The notes beneath the pieces were generated by a model. The model did no database searches and was not told the DNA's origin. It saw only the letters and a program-made list of their open reading frames with translations. A DNA stretch of 64,000 nt from positions 5,333,501 through 5,397,500 of the forward strand of contig NC_081414.1 in the NCBI RefSeq assembly GCF_030272615.1, given 5' to 3'. The DNA comes from Cryptomeria japonica. Taxonomy: Eukaryota; Streptophyta; Pinopsida; Cupressales; Cupressaceae. The position numbers and the translations under genes were made by a program. Shown piece by piece: positions 10,531 through 21,990 of the stretch. Each line of letters opens with the position of its first letter. The stretch's first letter is position 1.

Positions 10531-13500
10531 TTAAGTCTCTACTGAAGGGGCAAAGACCCCCAATCTATCTCTAAAGTACTCAAATGATTCCTTGGGCAAA
10601 GGTTTAGTGAAGATATCTACAATTTTTTCTTTAGTATTCACATAAACCAATCTTACTTCATTTGCTTCTATATTTTCCCTCAAAAATCTATACTTGATTG
10701 ATATGTGCTTTGTCTTAGAATGAAATATTGGATTCTTTGATATGTCAATAGCAACAGAGTTATCACAGTGAGTAACTACCTGTTCATTACAATCTACCTT
10801 TATATCCTTCAACATTTTCTTCATCCATAGAATTTGTGTACAGTTAGTAGCAGCTTCAATAATAGATAAAGAAGCACATGACTGTTTCTTGATGATCCAT
10901 GAAACAAGTTTCTTTCTAAGAAAGAAAGCTCCACTGGATGTGCTTTTCCGGTCATCTATATCTCCAACCCAATCTGCATCTATATATGCACATAGTTTAA
11001 AGTCATCATCTTTAGGATACCATAAACCATATTTAGTTATTCCTTGCAAATACCGAAAAATCCTTTTTATTTCACTCTCATTATTCTTTCTAGGATCACT
11101 CTGATATCTTGATACAATACAAATTACATTCATTATATTCGGTCTAGTCTGAGTCAAATATAACAAACCTCCAATCATATACTTATACCTTGTAGGGTTT
11201 ACCGGAGATGATACATCTTTCTTTGTCAATTTCTCACTTGTAACCATAGGAGTACCAACCAGTTTAAAATTTTCAATACCAAATTTCTTCAACAACTCTC
11301 TAGCATACTTAGTTTGATGGATGAAAATACCTTTATCAATCTGAGTAATTTGCAAACCTAAGAAAAATCTTATTTCCACAATCATAGACATCTCAAATTC
11401 ATTCTTCATATCATCAGAGAATTTCATACATAACTTTTCCTCACCTTTAAAAATGATATAATCAACAAAGACCTCAACAATCAATATGTCATCATCAATG
11501 ATTTTATAATATAAATTATTATTAGCATTACCATTAGTGAAACCAAGCTTCAAAAGATATTTGTCCAATCTAGCATACCAAACTCTAGGGGCTTGCTTCA
11601 ATCCATATAAAGATTTCCTTAATCTGCAAACCATGTTTTTGTCATTTGAAGCTAAAAATCTATTAGGTTGCTCAATGTAGATTTCCTCTTCAAGATCTCA
11701 ATTCAGAAATACACAATTAATATCCATTTGTAAACCTTGTCTTTCTTATGGACAACATAAGAAAGAAATAATCTCACAGCTTCAATCCTAGCTTTCGAAG
11801 AAAAAGTCTCATCATAATCAATTCCTTCCTTTTGAGAATATCATTTTTATACTAATCTAGCCTTGTTCCTCACAACTTATTGATCTTCATTCAATTTATT
11901 CCTAAAAACCCATTTAGTTCCAATAACATTCTTATTTTTAGGTTGGGGAACTAAAGTCCATGTGTTGTTCTTTTCTATCTAATCCAATTCCTCTTCCATA
12001 GCTTTCATCCAACATTCATCCTTACATGCTTCAAAAACTGATACCAGTTCAATTAGAGAAATTAAACATACCTCTTCAGCTGCCAACCTTCTCTTTGTCA
12101 TCACTCCTTTGCTCTTGTCTCCAATAATCTGATCTTCTGAATGATTCAACCTTACATACCTTGGAGTCTTCTGACTTTCTGTTTCTCTGCTTTGATCTTC
12201 AGTTACTGTTGAATTCTTTGATTCTGCCAGGGTAACTGGTTCAACATTATGTTCTGGTATAGGTGCTACTGGTTCAGTTATGATCATTTTCACTACTAGT
12301 TCTCTCTCATGAGTTCTGATTTGACCTTTGTACTACTCATCCACCTTGACATTAGCGCTCTCCATAATTCTTTGCAATCTTTTGTTATAACATCTCTATT
12401 CTTTGCTTTGATTTGAATAACCAAGAAATATCCCTTCATCACATCTAGAATCAAACTTTCCAATGGATTCATCTCTTTTGATATCATTTACTACAAAAGA
12501 TTCTGAAATACTTAACTGTAGGTGTATGACCAAACCATAACTCATAAGGTGTCTTATTGATGTCTCCTTTGATATGAACTCTGTTGAATGTGTATATCAT
12601 CGTGCTCACAACTTCTCTCCAATAGATATGAGGCATATTAGCTTCCATCATCATATTTCTAGCTGCATCCAAAATGGTTTTGTTCTTTCTTTCCACAACA
12701 CCATTCTGTTGAGGTGTCTGGGGTGCAAACAATTATCTCGTTATCCCATTTTTTTCATAATAACTGTTAAATTTACTGGATGTGAATTCACCATCTTGAT
12801 ATGATCTTAAGAATTTAATCTTCAACCCTATGTCTCAACGATAGGTTTAAAGATCTTGAACTTTTCAAAGGCTTCAGATTTCTCCCTTAGAAAAGTAACC
12901 CACATCATTCTAGAATAGTCATCAATGATTAGCATGAAATATCTATCACCCTAAAAACTTCTTATTCTAGCAGAATCACATAAGTTGGTATGAATAAGAT
13001 CAAGAATATCGTTAGATTTGTCTTGTATACCCTTAAAAGAAGTTCTCACTTGGTTACCCATTTGACATTCCTTACATACCAAATTATAGGGCTTCAGAAT
13101 CTTAGGTATATCTCTAACTGTCTTAGTTGAACTGATCTTTACAACGCAATCAAAATTCACATGACACAACCTCTTATGCCATAGAAAAATCTCATCAATG
13201 TGCAATCAAACATGTCTTCTCACCAGAGTTCAAATGAAAGATGTTACCTTTAGTTTGAGTACCGGTTGCAATCTCCAATCCAAATCTCTTGATGATTTTG
13301 CATTTTTCATCCTTGAATTATAATTGAAATCCCTTATCCACCAATTGTTCTACACTCAAAATATTATGCCTTAAAAATTCAACATAATAGACATTATTTG
13401 TGTTATGCTTACCATCCAATGATAGAGTTCCTCTTCCTCTGATCATGCATGCTTTGTCATCTCCGCTTACCATCAAATTCTTGCAAAGATAGAAAATTCC

Positions 13501-14649
13501 TTTTATCTCCAGTCATATGATGTGAACATCCACTGTCTATCACCCATTCATCCTTTTCTTCAACTTTAGTAGCAAGGGCCCTCTCTTCATTATGAATGTC
13601 AGGTTCCAGAGTATCTTTCTTGATAGCTAAGAATAGCCATTGCTTTCCATTGCTGGATCCACTAGCTGAATCTTTTGTCGGTTCATCATCAAAATCATCA
13701 GTCACACCTTCCTCATCGACATAGTAGCAAGATTTGTCTTTTTTCCTCCTATACTTATGCTTGTTGTGATATTCATGGCTAGACCTAAAAGATCTTCTAG
13801 CTTTCTCTTCAAATCTTGAATTCGTCTTAGGACATCTAGATGCAAAATGACCCATCTTATTATATGCAAAACATTTTAAAGGTAATTTTCCTTCATACTT
13901 ACTTCATGCCAGACCTTTAGGTACTCTTCGAGCAAATAGGGCTTCAAGTTGCTCAAGCTCTTCATCTTCTTTCTTCATATCCTGTAGTTCCTTTGCATAT
14001 AGTTCTTTCCAATCACTCTTGTTGGTTGATGATATAGATGCATGAAAAGAAAATTATGTCTTTGCAACTTCTTGAGGACCAAATTCTTCAAGCTCAAAAG
14101 CATATAACTTTCCAATTAGAATATCCCTATTAATAGAAGTGTTAGACATTGTTCTTAGCTCATTAATCGCAGTAGCGTTCATCTTGTAAGCCGGTGGCAA
14201 AGCCCTCAATACTTTAGAAACAATCCCATCTTCGCTTAGAGATCCACCACAACATTGAATTCCTATAACAATTTCATTAACTCTTTCCATAAAAACAACA
14301 AGTCTTTCATCTTCCTCCATTTTCAGGTTCTCATATCTCATCCGATAACCATCAAGTTTAGCAATTTTAATAGTAGGGTCACCTTCATTCAGAGTCTCCA
14401 ACTTATCCCATATAGATTTCGAAGATGATTTGTCTATTAATCCCATTACTTGCTAATTTGAAAGGGTGCTCGAAAGGGCTTCTCTAGCTCTACAGTCATT
14501 TTCAAGGTTCTTATCTAAGTCTGTCAGAGGAGGATTTCCAGATGTTGTAGCATAAGGAGTAGAGCCTTTCTCAGTGATCTCCCAAATCTCCTTGATAAGA
14601 CATCTCAGACGAGTCTCCATCAAAATCTTCCATACTCTATAATTTGTTC
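10531..14649 (-). pseudogene. CopB gag-pol polyprotein, main part (Ty1/copia)
   Basis: Reading on the minus strand from 14,649: the gag core begins at NYRVWKILMETRL and continues near 14,054-14,446. The zinc knuckle near 13,870 reads CFAYNKMGHFASRC, in which the second Cys has become Tyr. Protease motif DSGCSHHMT lies near 13,510. The GAG-pre-integrase HHCC region lies at 12,951-13,205, where the first catalytic Asp is lost (LIHTNLCDS). Integrase with PQQNGVVERKN lies at 12,484-12,732. RT and RNase H form the longest open piece, 10,531-11,634, with SLYGLKQAPRVWY. The RT catalytic pair YVDD reads FVDY, and the RNase H STEAEY site is shortened. Many stops and frame changes. Function is lost. 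Confidence 0.85.
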
Positions 14650-16516
14650 TGATGCTCTGCAAAAAGGATTAGAAAATCTGTTTGATGGCAACACACACAA
14701 GAGCACAAGAAACAAACGTTAGTGTTAGCAACAAAAGATTATCCTAAACAGGCATATCAAGAGAGATATTAAGCATGAAATAGAAAGCATATAAACATAG
14801 AATAAAATAGCTAATCAAGATGCTCATAGTTGCTCCTCCCTTGTTCCTCTCCTCTCCAAGTCCCAAATGAGTGTAGCTCTCAGCTTTTAGCACTAGCCCT
14901 GGATGCCATATGGAGATTCAAGATAGTTGAATATGATAAGCAAATGCTATGCAAGTGTAGATAGTGATGCTATGAGAAAGCTCTATGCTAATGCCAGTAT
15001 AACAACAATACTCTAAATGTTTCCTTTTTGCTTGAGGAGAAGGGTTCTATTTATAGAAGAAATGGGGAAATGAAGGGTTAAGATTGAGCAATCTTAACAA
15101 GGGTTAGGATTGAAAGATATTCAATCCATGTGAGACTTTCAACCCAATCCCATGTTGACAAGTGTCAACATGAAGAGGCTTGAGAGGAGAGATAAGGAGC
15201 ATTAAATGCTTGAGGGGACATGATGGTTACCCTAGTCAAAGAAATAAATGCTTTGAAGGGACACATGGGTTACATGAGGGTTAAGTTAGGAGTCAAAGTC
15301 CTTAACCATGGGTGCAAGTGGAATTAACCATTAATGGTCATGTAAGAGCTATAAGTGGTTTGGAAGACTTTAGAGGTTAATTTGTTGAACACACAAATCA
15401 TTAATTACTTTTCAAAGACTTTGAGGGCTTTGAGAAGTGACTCCAATTTGCTTAGGAATGTGACAATATTTAGGGGATGGATTAGGTTAATTAGGAAAGG
15501 TTTAGAAGAATCTAGAAGGGGTTTAGGCATGCAAGTGGATTTTGTAGAAAAATGCAAGTGGGAGGAATTTTGGTATTTTCAATTAAAATAAAATCATTTA
15601 TTTCAATTAAATGGTGTAATTTGCATTTGGATAAATATTCAAATAATATTAATTTATTTAAATGAGAAAAATGAAGATAAAATATTAAAATGCTTGAAGA
15701 CTTTGAGGGAAACCATTAAAGGCCTGAAGACTTTAAGGGAAGCAATTAAAGTCTTAAGAAGACTTTAAGGGAAGCCATTAAGTTTGAAGACTTCAAGGGA
15801 AACCATTAAAGGCTTAAGAAGACTATAGAAGGAAGCCATCAAGTTTGAAGACTTTAAAGCCATTAAGTTTTGAAGACTTTAAGGGAAACCATTAAAGGTT
15901 TGAGAAGACTCTAGAAGGAAGTCATTAAGTTTGAAAACTTTAAGGGAAACCATTAAAGGTTTCAAGTGGGTGAAGATAAATAGGATTTTAAATAAATAAT
16001 TTATTTAAAATAGTTGTGCAACTTGCATTTGTAGGGGTGGAGGATAAAGGTGATTTAAATAAATGATTTATTTAAAATAGTTGTGCAACTTGCATTTGTA
16101 GGAAAATACAAGTGGGTGGAGGATAAAGGTGATTTAAATAAATGATTTATTTAAAATAGTTGTGCAACTTGCATTTGTAGGAAAATACAAGTGGGTGGAG
16201 GATAAAGGTGATTTAAATAAATGTTAATTTATTTAAATGTGAGAGGTGGGATTTTGGGGGATTTAAATAAATATTAATTTATTTAAATGTGAGAGAATAT
16301 TTAATTAAATAAATATGATTTATTTATTTAATTAATGGTCTAAATTTGGTTAAGTGAATTAAATCAAATAAATTGAATAATTTATTTAATTAATAGAAGA
16401 AGAGGGTTAAGATGAATTAATTAAATATTAATTTAATTAATTATTAATTGATGGTTAAATAATCAAATAAATACTAAATATTCATTTAATTAAGTGGACA
16501 GATTTATGTGATTACA
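14650..16516 (-). repeat. TatA 3' LTR (1,867 bp)
   Basis: On the minus strand it starts TGTAATCACATAAATC right after a polypurine tract and ends GCATCA. It differs from the 5' LTR by about 23 substitutions counted by eye and by one extra 79-bp tandem unit (near 16,050-16,205). TATAAATA on the minus strand is at 15,049-15,056. Confidence 0.93.
15690..15965. repeat. Minisatellite inside the TatA LTR
   Basis: About eight degenerate units of the type GAAGACTTTAAGGGAAACC ATTAAAGG, period about 30-45 bp. The same array occurs in the 5' LTR near 29,400-29,680, and a shorter version occurs in the solo LTR near 40,185-40,310. Confidence 0.75.
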
Positions 16517-16529
16517 TTTGCCCCTCTTT
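16517..16529 (-). other. TatA polypurine tract
   Basis: AAAGAGGGGCAAA on the minus strand ends exactly at the TG of the 3' LTR. Confidence 0.85.
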
Positions 16530-18938
16530 GAGACGGTGCGGTTTATCACGTCGTTTCAAAGAAAGGAAGATAGGAATGAGAAATATGCCCCATAAATGTT
16601 AATTTAGTGGGTGGTATGCCCCCTCGAGAGATGGGCCAATTTTTTTTTTTTTTTTTGAAAAATCGGGTGGTCTCTTGAAAAAGAATGAAAAGTGGAGGGG
16701 ATGTAGAATAGAAGAAATTAGAACTAATGATGAAAGAATGGGAGAAAAATAGAGTGAATATGGAGAAACAACAAGCTAGCGGGTACCTTGAGGTCATTCA
16801 AGAGATACATAGCAAATGTAGTGTGGGGTTTGGATTGATGCTATACAATTGATCAAAATTGGTTGGACAATCTGGTGCAATCGGTTTATTTACCCCAGTC
16901 AAGTCAAAGCGTGACAATTGATGTGAGTTGGTCGCTTGGACATGATAAAGTCTGAGTAAGTGAATCAAAGTGACCTGATGTGACTTAGACAATTGATATA
17001 ATTGCTTGATGAAGTCAAGGTATATGAAGCAAAATACTCGTTGAGACATAGACAATTGATGTAATTGTCCGTTGGATTGTGTTTGATTGGTTGATCAATT
17101 GATAGTGTGTGCGTGTGATGGATGGTTGTGGGGAATCATGGCAACCCCGTTGAGACTAGGTCATTGTGATAAATGCCTGATGTAGTCTAGGATTACCATA
17201 ATCAATTACCTGTTGAGACCCGAAGATACTTGATCAGAGTATCTGTTGATAGTCTAGGTGTGTGAGAGTCGATGTATCTGTGTAGACAGAGTAACTGGCT
17301 TAATTTTGTGGATGAGTGAGGATGGGAAGCAATGAAGGGATTAGGATGATGTTGATGATCAAGATAGGGAGGGTGAGGGGGGATTTGATGTTAGATAGAA
17401 GATATGGAGGACTAGGACCGAGTCCTATGGAAGAAGATGAGTAAAATAGAGTATGCATTATTATGACTATGTATGCATGATATGCAGCTATTATGAATGT
17501 ATGGATGGGTGGAATGCAACAAAATGCAAAATATACATATGCGATGAGATGACGATCCATAGTGCTTTATTTTTCATCATTGAGCTTTAAAATGTTGTAA
17601 GAAAATACAAGCAACTTGACATAAAGATTCAAGATGACCTGAGTATTCCTTACATGGATTTTGATATAGCAAGTTAATACAAACAACTTGATATAATGGA
17701 TCAAGTTGACCAGAGTATTGCTTGCGGAACAGACAAGGATTATCTCCTTTCATGCATGACTTGGATCGTCCTCCTTGATCTTAGGCTGATCATATCCTGA
17801 GACAAGTGCATACCGTAATAAGAGATAAAACCTTTATCTAGTTTGGATGAGGTAGGAGGAACCAAAGAAAGAGAATTGTACTTGCAAACAAACAATATAT
17901 ACATAAAGAATAAAGAATATGGATCCTTGGTAATGGTTCATGCTCATATGGTTGAGGTATACACTTTAGTCAGCAAGCCGTAGTGATCTATGACTGTATT
18001 TTTGCCTATGATCACATAGCTTAGTGAACTTCCCACGTAGACACCATTAGTACATGCCCCAGAACTTCATCGGAATAATGTGTCGAAGATACACAAACAA
18101 TGCCGTAGAAACCTGATATAAATTACTAGACCATAAATCAACCAAGTATTTGATAGCGTAAACAGAATTTTCTTGTCAAAGAAAATGTCATCTTGTCTTT
18201 GTTTTGGTAAGGAAGGATGCATCCTTGTTGAAGACAGTTTTGAGTGTTGATGTTGATTGTGTGGTCGATTGATAAGTGGTCATTTTGTGGAGTATATCAC
18301 AATGTTTGTTTGGTATCTGCACGGATGAGTATGTACAATGTGTTGCCATGTTTTTGTTTGATTTTCGATGGTTTTTCATTGTTTTTTGGATTTTGTATTG
18401 TTTTTGAATTTTTTGGTTTTTGAAGTGTTTTGAATGTTTTTGGTTTTTTGAAGTGTTTTGGATGTTTTTGGATTTTGAATTTGTTTTGAATGGTTTTGGA
18501 TTTGGTGAGATAGTTTTAAATGAAGAACTTTAATGAATCACAAGACAATGTAGAATCCACTTCCATCAATAGGTTAAAGGCATTGCCCCCAGTTTAGACA
18601 TGACTATAAAAAAGCGGGATGCAGGATGCATGTAGTACTTTCTTGGATTTGTAGATTTATAACAAGCCATGGTTGATGGATGGATGGATGTATGTATGAA
18701 GTAGATGTGATCACAACAAGTTTGAAAGACAATGGAGCCATAGCCTTTTACGAGTGGCGCTTGTTTGCTAGGTTCTCACCATCGCACTTACCCAAGGTGC
18801 CACCGGAGTGGTTGTTCACCGTTTGGATGCATGATTTTTTTTTACTCTTTTGATGTTTTTGTATTTTCTTCAGGTCATTTATCTGGATGTTTTTGGTATT
18901 TTTGCCAGTATATATGGGAGCTTGATGCTCTGTACAGC
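16530..18938 (-). other. TatA 3' noncoding region
   Basis: A 2.4-kb stretch between the integrase stop and the polypurine tract. No domain is present. It contains a degenerate tandem array (16,830-17,290) and a T/G-rich simple block at about 18,335-18,500 built from units like TTTTTGAAGTGTTTTGGATG. Long 3' spacers carrying tandem repeats are known in Tat/Ogre-type elements. Confidence 0.65.
16830..17290. repeat. Degenerate tandem repeat, period about 70 bp
   Basis: Units carry GACAATTGATGTAATTG or a variant, usually near GTTGAGAC. Examples are the ACAATTGAT motifs near 16,845, 16,913, 16,990 and 17,050, followed by TGAGAC units near 17,150 and 17,214. Strongly degenerate, so the exact copy number is uncertain. 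Confidence 0.5.
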
Positions 18939-21740
18939 TTAGGTATAAAACCGTTTGAGGTGCATGTTGTTGATTGGATCTGCGAGCAGTTCTCCTTCTG
19001 ATGTAGCCAACTGATATGCCCCAGACCCGAATACAGCAGTGACAACATATGGGCCCAGCCAGTTTGATTCAAACTTTCCTTGATGTTCTTTGTTTGGTTG
19101 GTTACGAGGATTTTCTCAAAGAACAAGATCACCTACCTCAAATGTACGAGGTCTAACTCGGTGATTGTAGCTTCTACTCATGCGCTGCTGATAGGCTTTG
19201 AGATGATTGTATGCAACTTGTTGCTTCTCATCAAGTAATTCTAAGTCTTGGAGGCATGAGACTCTATACGCTTCATCATCTATTAGATTATGCAAGGAAA
19301 CCCGTAGTGATGGTATCTCAACCTCAATAGGTAAGATAGCTTCGGCGCCATAGACCAATGAGTAGGGAGTTGCGCCTATAGGGGTTCGAATGCTAGTTCG
19401 ATATGCCCATAGTGTTGGATTCAGTTGAACATGCCAATCACGACCGGCATCATTAACTGTCTTCTTTAGGATCCTCAATATGTTTTTATTGGATGCTTCG
19501 GCCCGACCATTTCCTTGTGGGTAGTAGGGAGTGGAAAAGCGGTGTTGGATATGAAATTTCTCACAAAGTTCACGGACATCCTGATTTTTAAAAGGAAGAC
19601 CATTATTTGTGATGATGGACATGGGTACACCATACCGACAGATGATGTAGTTGAGGATGAATGAGGCGATATGCTTGCCGGTGACTTGGGTAAGTGGAAC
19701 AGCTTCGATCCACTTTGTGAAATATTTGGTGGCAGTAATAATGAATTTATGGACATTGGATGAAGATGGATGAATCTTACCCACAAGGTCAAGGCCCCAT
19801 TGACAAAAAGGCCATGGTGTTGTGATTGGTTGCAGTTCCTAGGCCGGTGCATGTATCAGGTCGCCATGAACTTGACATTTCTTGCATTTTCTGACAAAGT
19901 AGTAGGAATCCTTTTCCATAGATGGCCAATAATATCCAGCTCGCATGAGTTTCTTGGCTAGTGACGAACCACTTGAGTGAGTCCCGCAAATTCCTTCATG
20001 TACCTCTTCCAAAGCCTTTGTTATCTCATCTTGTTCCAGACATCGAAGGAGAGTACCATTAAGACTGAGTCGGTATAGGGTTTCGGCAATAATGGTATAT
20101 CGAGCAGTTTGGCGAATGAAGGTTTTACGTTGGTTATTTGATTGGTTGGGAGGAAGGGTGTGATCGCGGAGATAGGTGTAGAACTCACCGTACCATGGGG
20201 ATTCAGAACCGACAAGGCGACATATTATTTTGGATTCGGGGATATCATAAGTAGGAATCCAAAGCTGTTCGACCAAGAACTCGTAGCATGTTGAATTCTG
20301 TGGAAGATCTAGTAGAGATGCGATGGTAGCCATGGCGTCAGCAGCTCGATTCTGATCTCTTGGTATCTGCTCAAAAGTGAGAGTAGTAAATGATGTCTTT
20401 AGAGTGTCCACCATTTTCTTATATGGCATGAGTTTATCATCTTTGGCCTGATATTCATCGGTTGCTTGTCGAATGACCAGTTGGGAGTCGCCATATACTT
20501 GTAGTTCTTGTAATTTCCATTGTACGGCTAACCTGAGTCCTGTGATCAAGGACTCATACTCTGCGATGTTGTTAGTGCATGGAAATGTGAGCCTGTAAGA
20601 CTTCGGGATGCTATCACCTTGAGGTGTGATAAACAGAATGCCTACGCCTGAGCCATGCCTAGTGCATGAACCATCAAAGTATAGTTTCCATGGTTGTGCT
20701 GTTGTGATCATAAATATCTCTTCATCTGGAAAATTGGAAATGAGAGGATAATCGCCTATGAGTGGTGCATCGGCCAACTGATCTGCAATAACTTGACCTT
20801 TGATAGCTTTATGGTCTACATACTCGATGTCAAATTCACTTAGAATCATCACCCATTTGGCCAAGCGACCCGTCAATGCTGCTTTGCTGACTAAATACTT
20901 GAGTGGATCAATCTTTGCAATGAGTTGTACCTTGTGTGTTAACAGATAGTGCCTCAGTCTAGTGGCTGCTAAGATTACTGCTAGGCAAGCTCGCTCAATA
21001 GGGGTGTAATTGAGTTCATAGCCCACCAGTGTGCAAGAGATGTAGTAAACAGCACACTCTTTTCCTTCTGCATTATGTTGTGCCAGTAGTACACCCAATG
21101 TTGTACTTGTTGTTGAGATATAGAGTAACAACGGTCTACTTGGATCTGGTGGGATCAGCAATGGTGGTTTCATGAGATAGTCTTTAAGTGTCTGAAATGC
21201 TTGCTGGCATCGGGCATCCCACTGAAAGCGGATGTTCTTGTGTAGCAGGTGTGTGAATGGGTGACACTTATCAACCAATTGTGCAATGAATCTTCGGATG
21301 GATTGAAGCCGTCCTTGTAATGTCCTTAGCTGACTAATATTCTCTGGAGGTGGCATGTCCATGATTGCTTTTACCTTTGCTGGGTCGACCTTAATACCTT
21401 TGCTTGAGACAATGTATCCTAGAAGCTTCCCGAAGGTCACTCCAAAGACACATTTCTTTGGGTTGAGTCGAACATGGTATTGTTCCAATCTATCAAATAT
21501 TTTATCTAGGATGTGGAGATGCCCTTCTCTGGTGAGTGATTTTGCTAGTAAGTCATCCACATAATCTTCCATCATAGTATGCATCATGTCATGGAAGATG
21601 GTGGTCATTGTTCTTTGATAGGTTGCTCCTACATTCTTGAGGCCGAAAGGCATTACATTTCAGCAATATGTGCCCCATGGACATGTGAAGGTTGTCTTAT
21701 GTTGATCTTCTGGTGCGATCTTGATCTGATTGTATCCTGA
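18939..21740 (-). pseudogene. TatA pol: partial RT, RNase H, archaeal RNase H, integrase
   Basis: Starts at 21,740 inside RT with FSGYNQIKIAPEDQHKTTF, just after where the first catalytic Asp (normally in MDGFSGYNQ) should be. The second RT half has MPFGLKN and an intact YVDD. Ty3-type RNase H follows (YELNYTPIERACLA near 21,000), then a second RNase H with YFDGSC, NNIAEYES, VYGDSQ and NRAADA, the four acids of the archaeal type. The integrase zinc region ends CKKCQVHGD. In the integrase core the first two catalytic Asp are replaced (ATKYFTKW, ITNNG), while the Glu (GNGRAEASNK) remains. The C-terminal domain ends HLKRFYT with a stop at 18,939-18,941. Internal stops occur near 19,114, in the 19,785-19,838 gap and at 21,654. 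It cannot code RT or integrase. Confidence 0.9.
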
Positions 21741-21990
21741 AAACTTGTATGCATTTAAGCTATAGACATTTTAAGAGAGCATTTTAGCATAATTAACTCA
21801 TGTATTGTCATCTTGGATAAAATAAATCATTTTAGTATCAATAAGCTTAGTATTAGCTTTTCATTTCAGATTTGGAGCACAATACTACAATCTCAATCCT
21901 CCATAAGCATCCATAGTGCAAAAAGCTGCTGAGAGCTACACTATTTTGGAACTTGGAGAGGAGAGGAACAAGGGAGAAAGAGCTAAGAGC
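21741..21990 (+). repeat. Antisense LTR-derived fragment replacing the start of RT
   Basis: About 250 bp, read on +, whose right part (near 21,915-21,985) has the motifs GAGAGCTACACT and CTTGGAGAGGAGAGGAACAA. These match the LTR of this same family in its sense direction, as at 41,105-41,150. The element codes on the minus strand, so the fragment is inverted. It sits exactly between the protease side and the truncated RT, and the protein frame from 22,883 runs into it. The fragment is more diverged from the LTRs than these are from each other, so it came from a related LTR, not from this copy. Its left 150 bp are less clear. Confidence 0.65.

Noticed and set aside
15355-15591. A 78-codon frame (MVWKTLEVNLLNTQ...) conserved at 15,355, 29,068 and, inverted, 40,397
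   Set aside because: It lies in the U3 of the three LTR copies of the TatA family and is antisense to LTR transcription. Its conservation is explained by the copies being young relatives, and it matches no protein family.
15690-15965. A CRISPR-like array (regular repeats)
   Set aside because: The units are degenerate, contiguous minisatellite copies without unique spacers, in a plant LTR.
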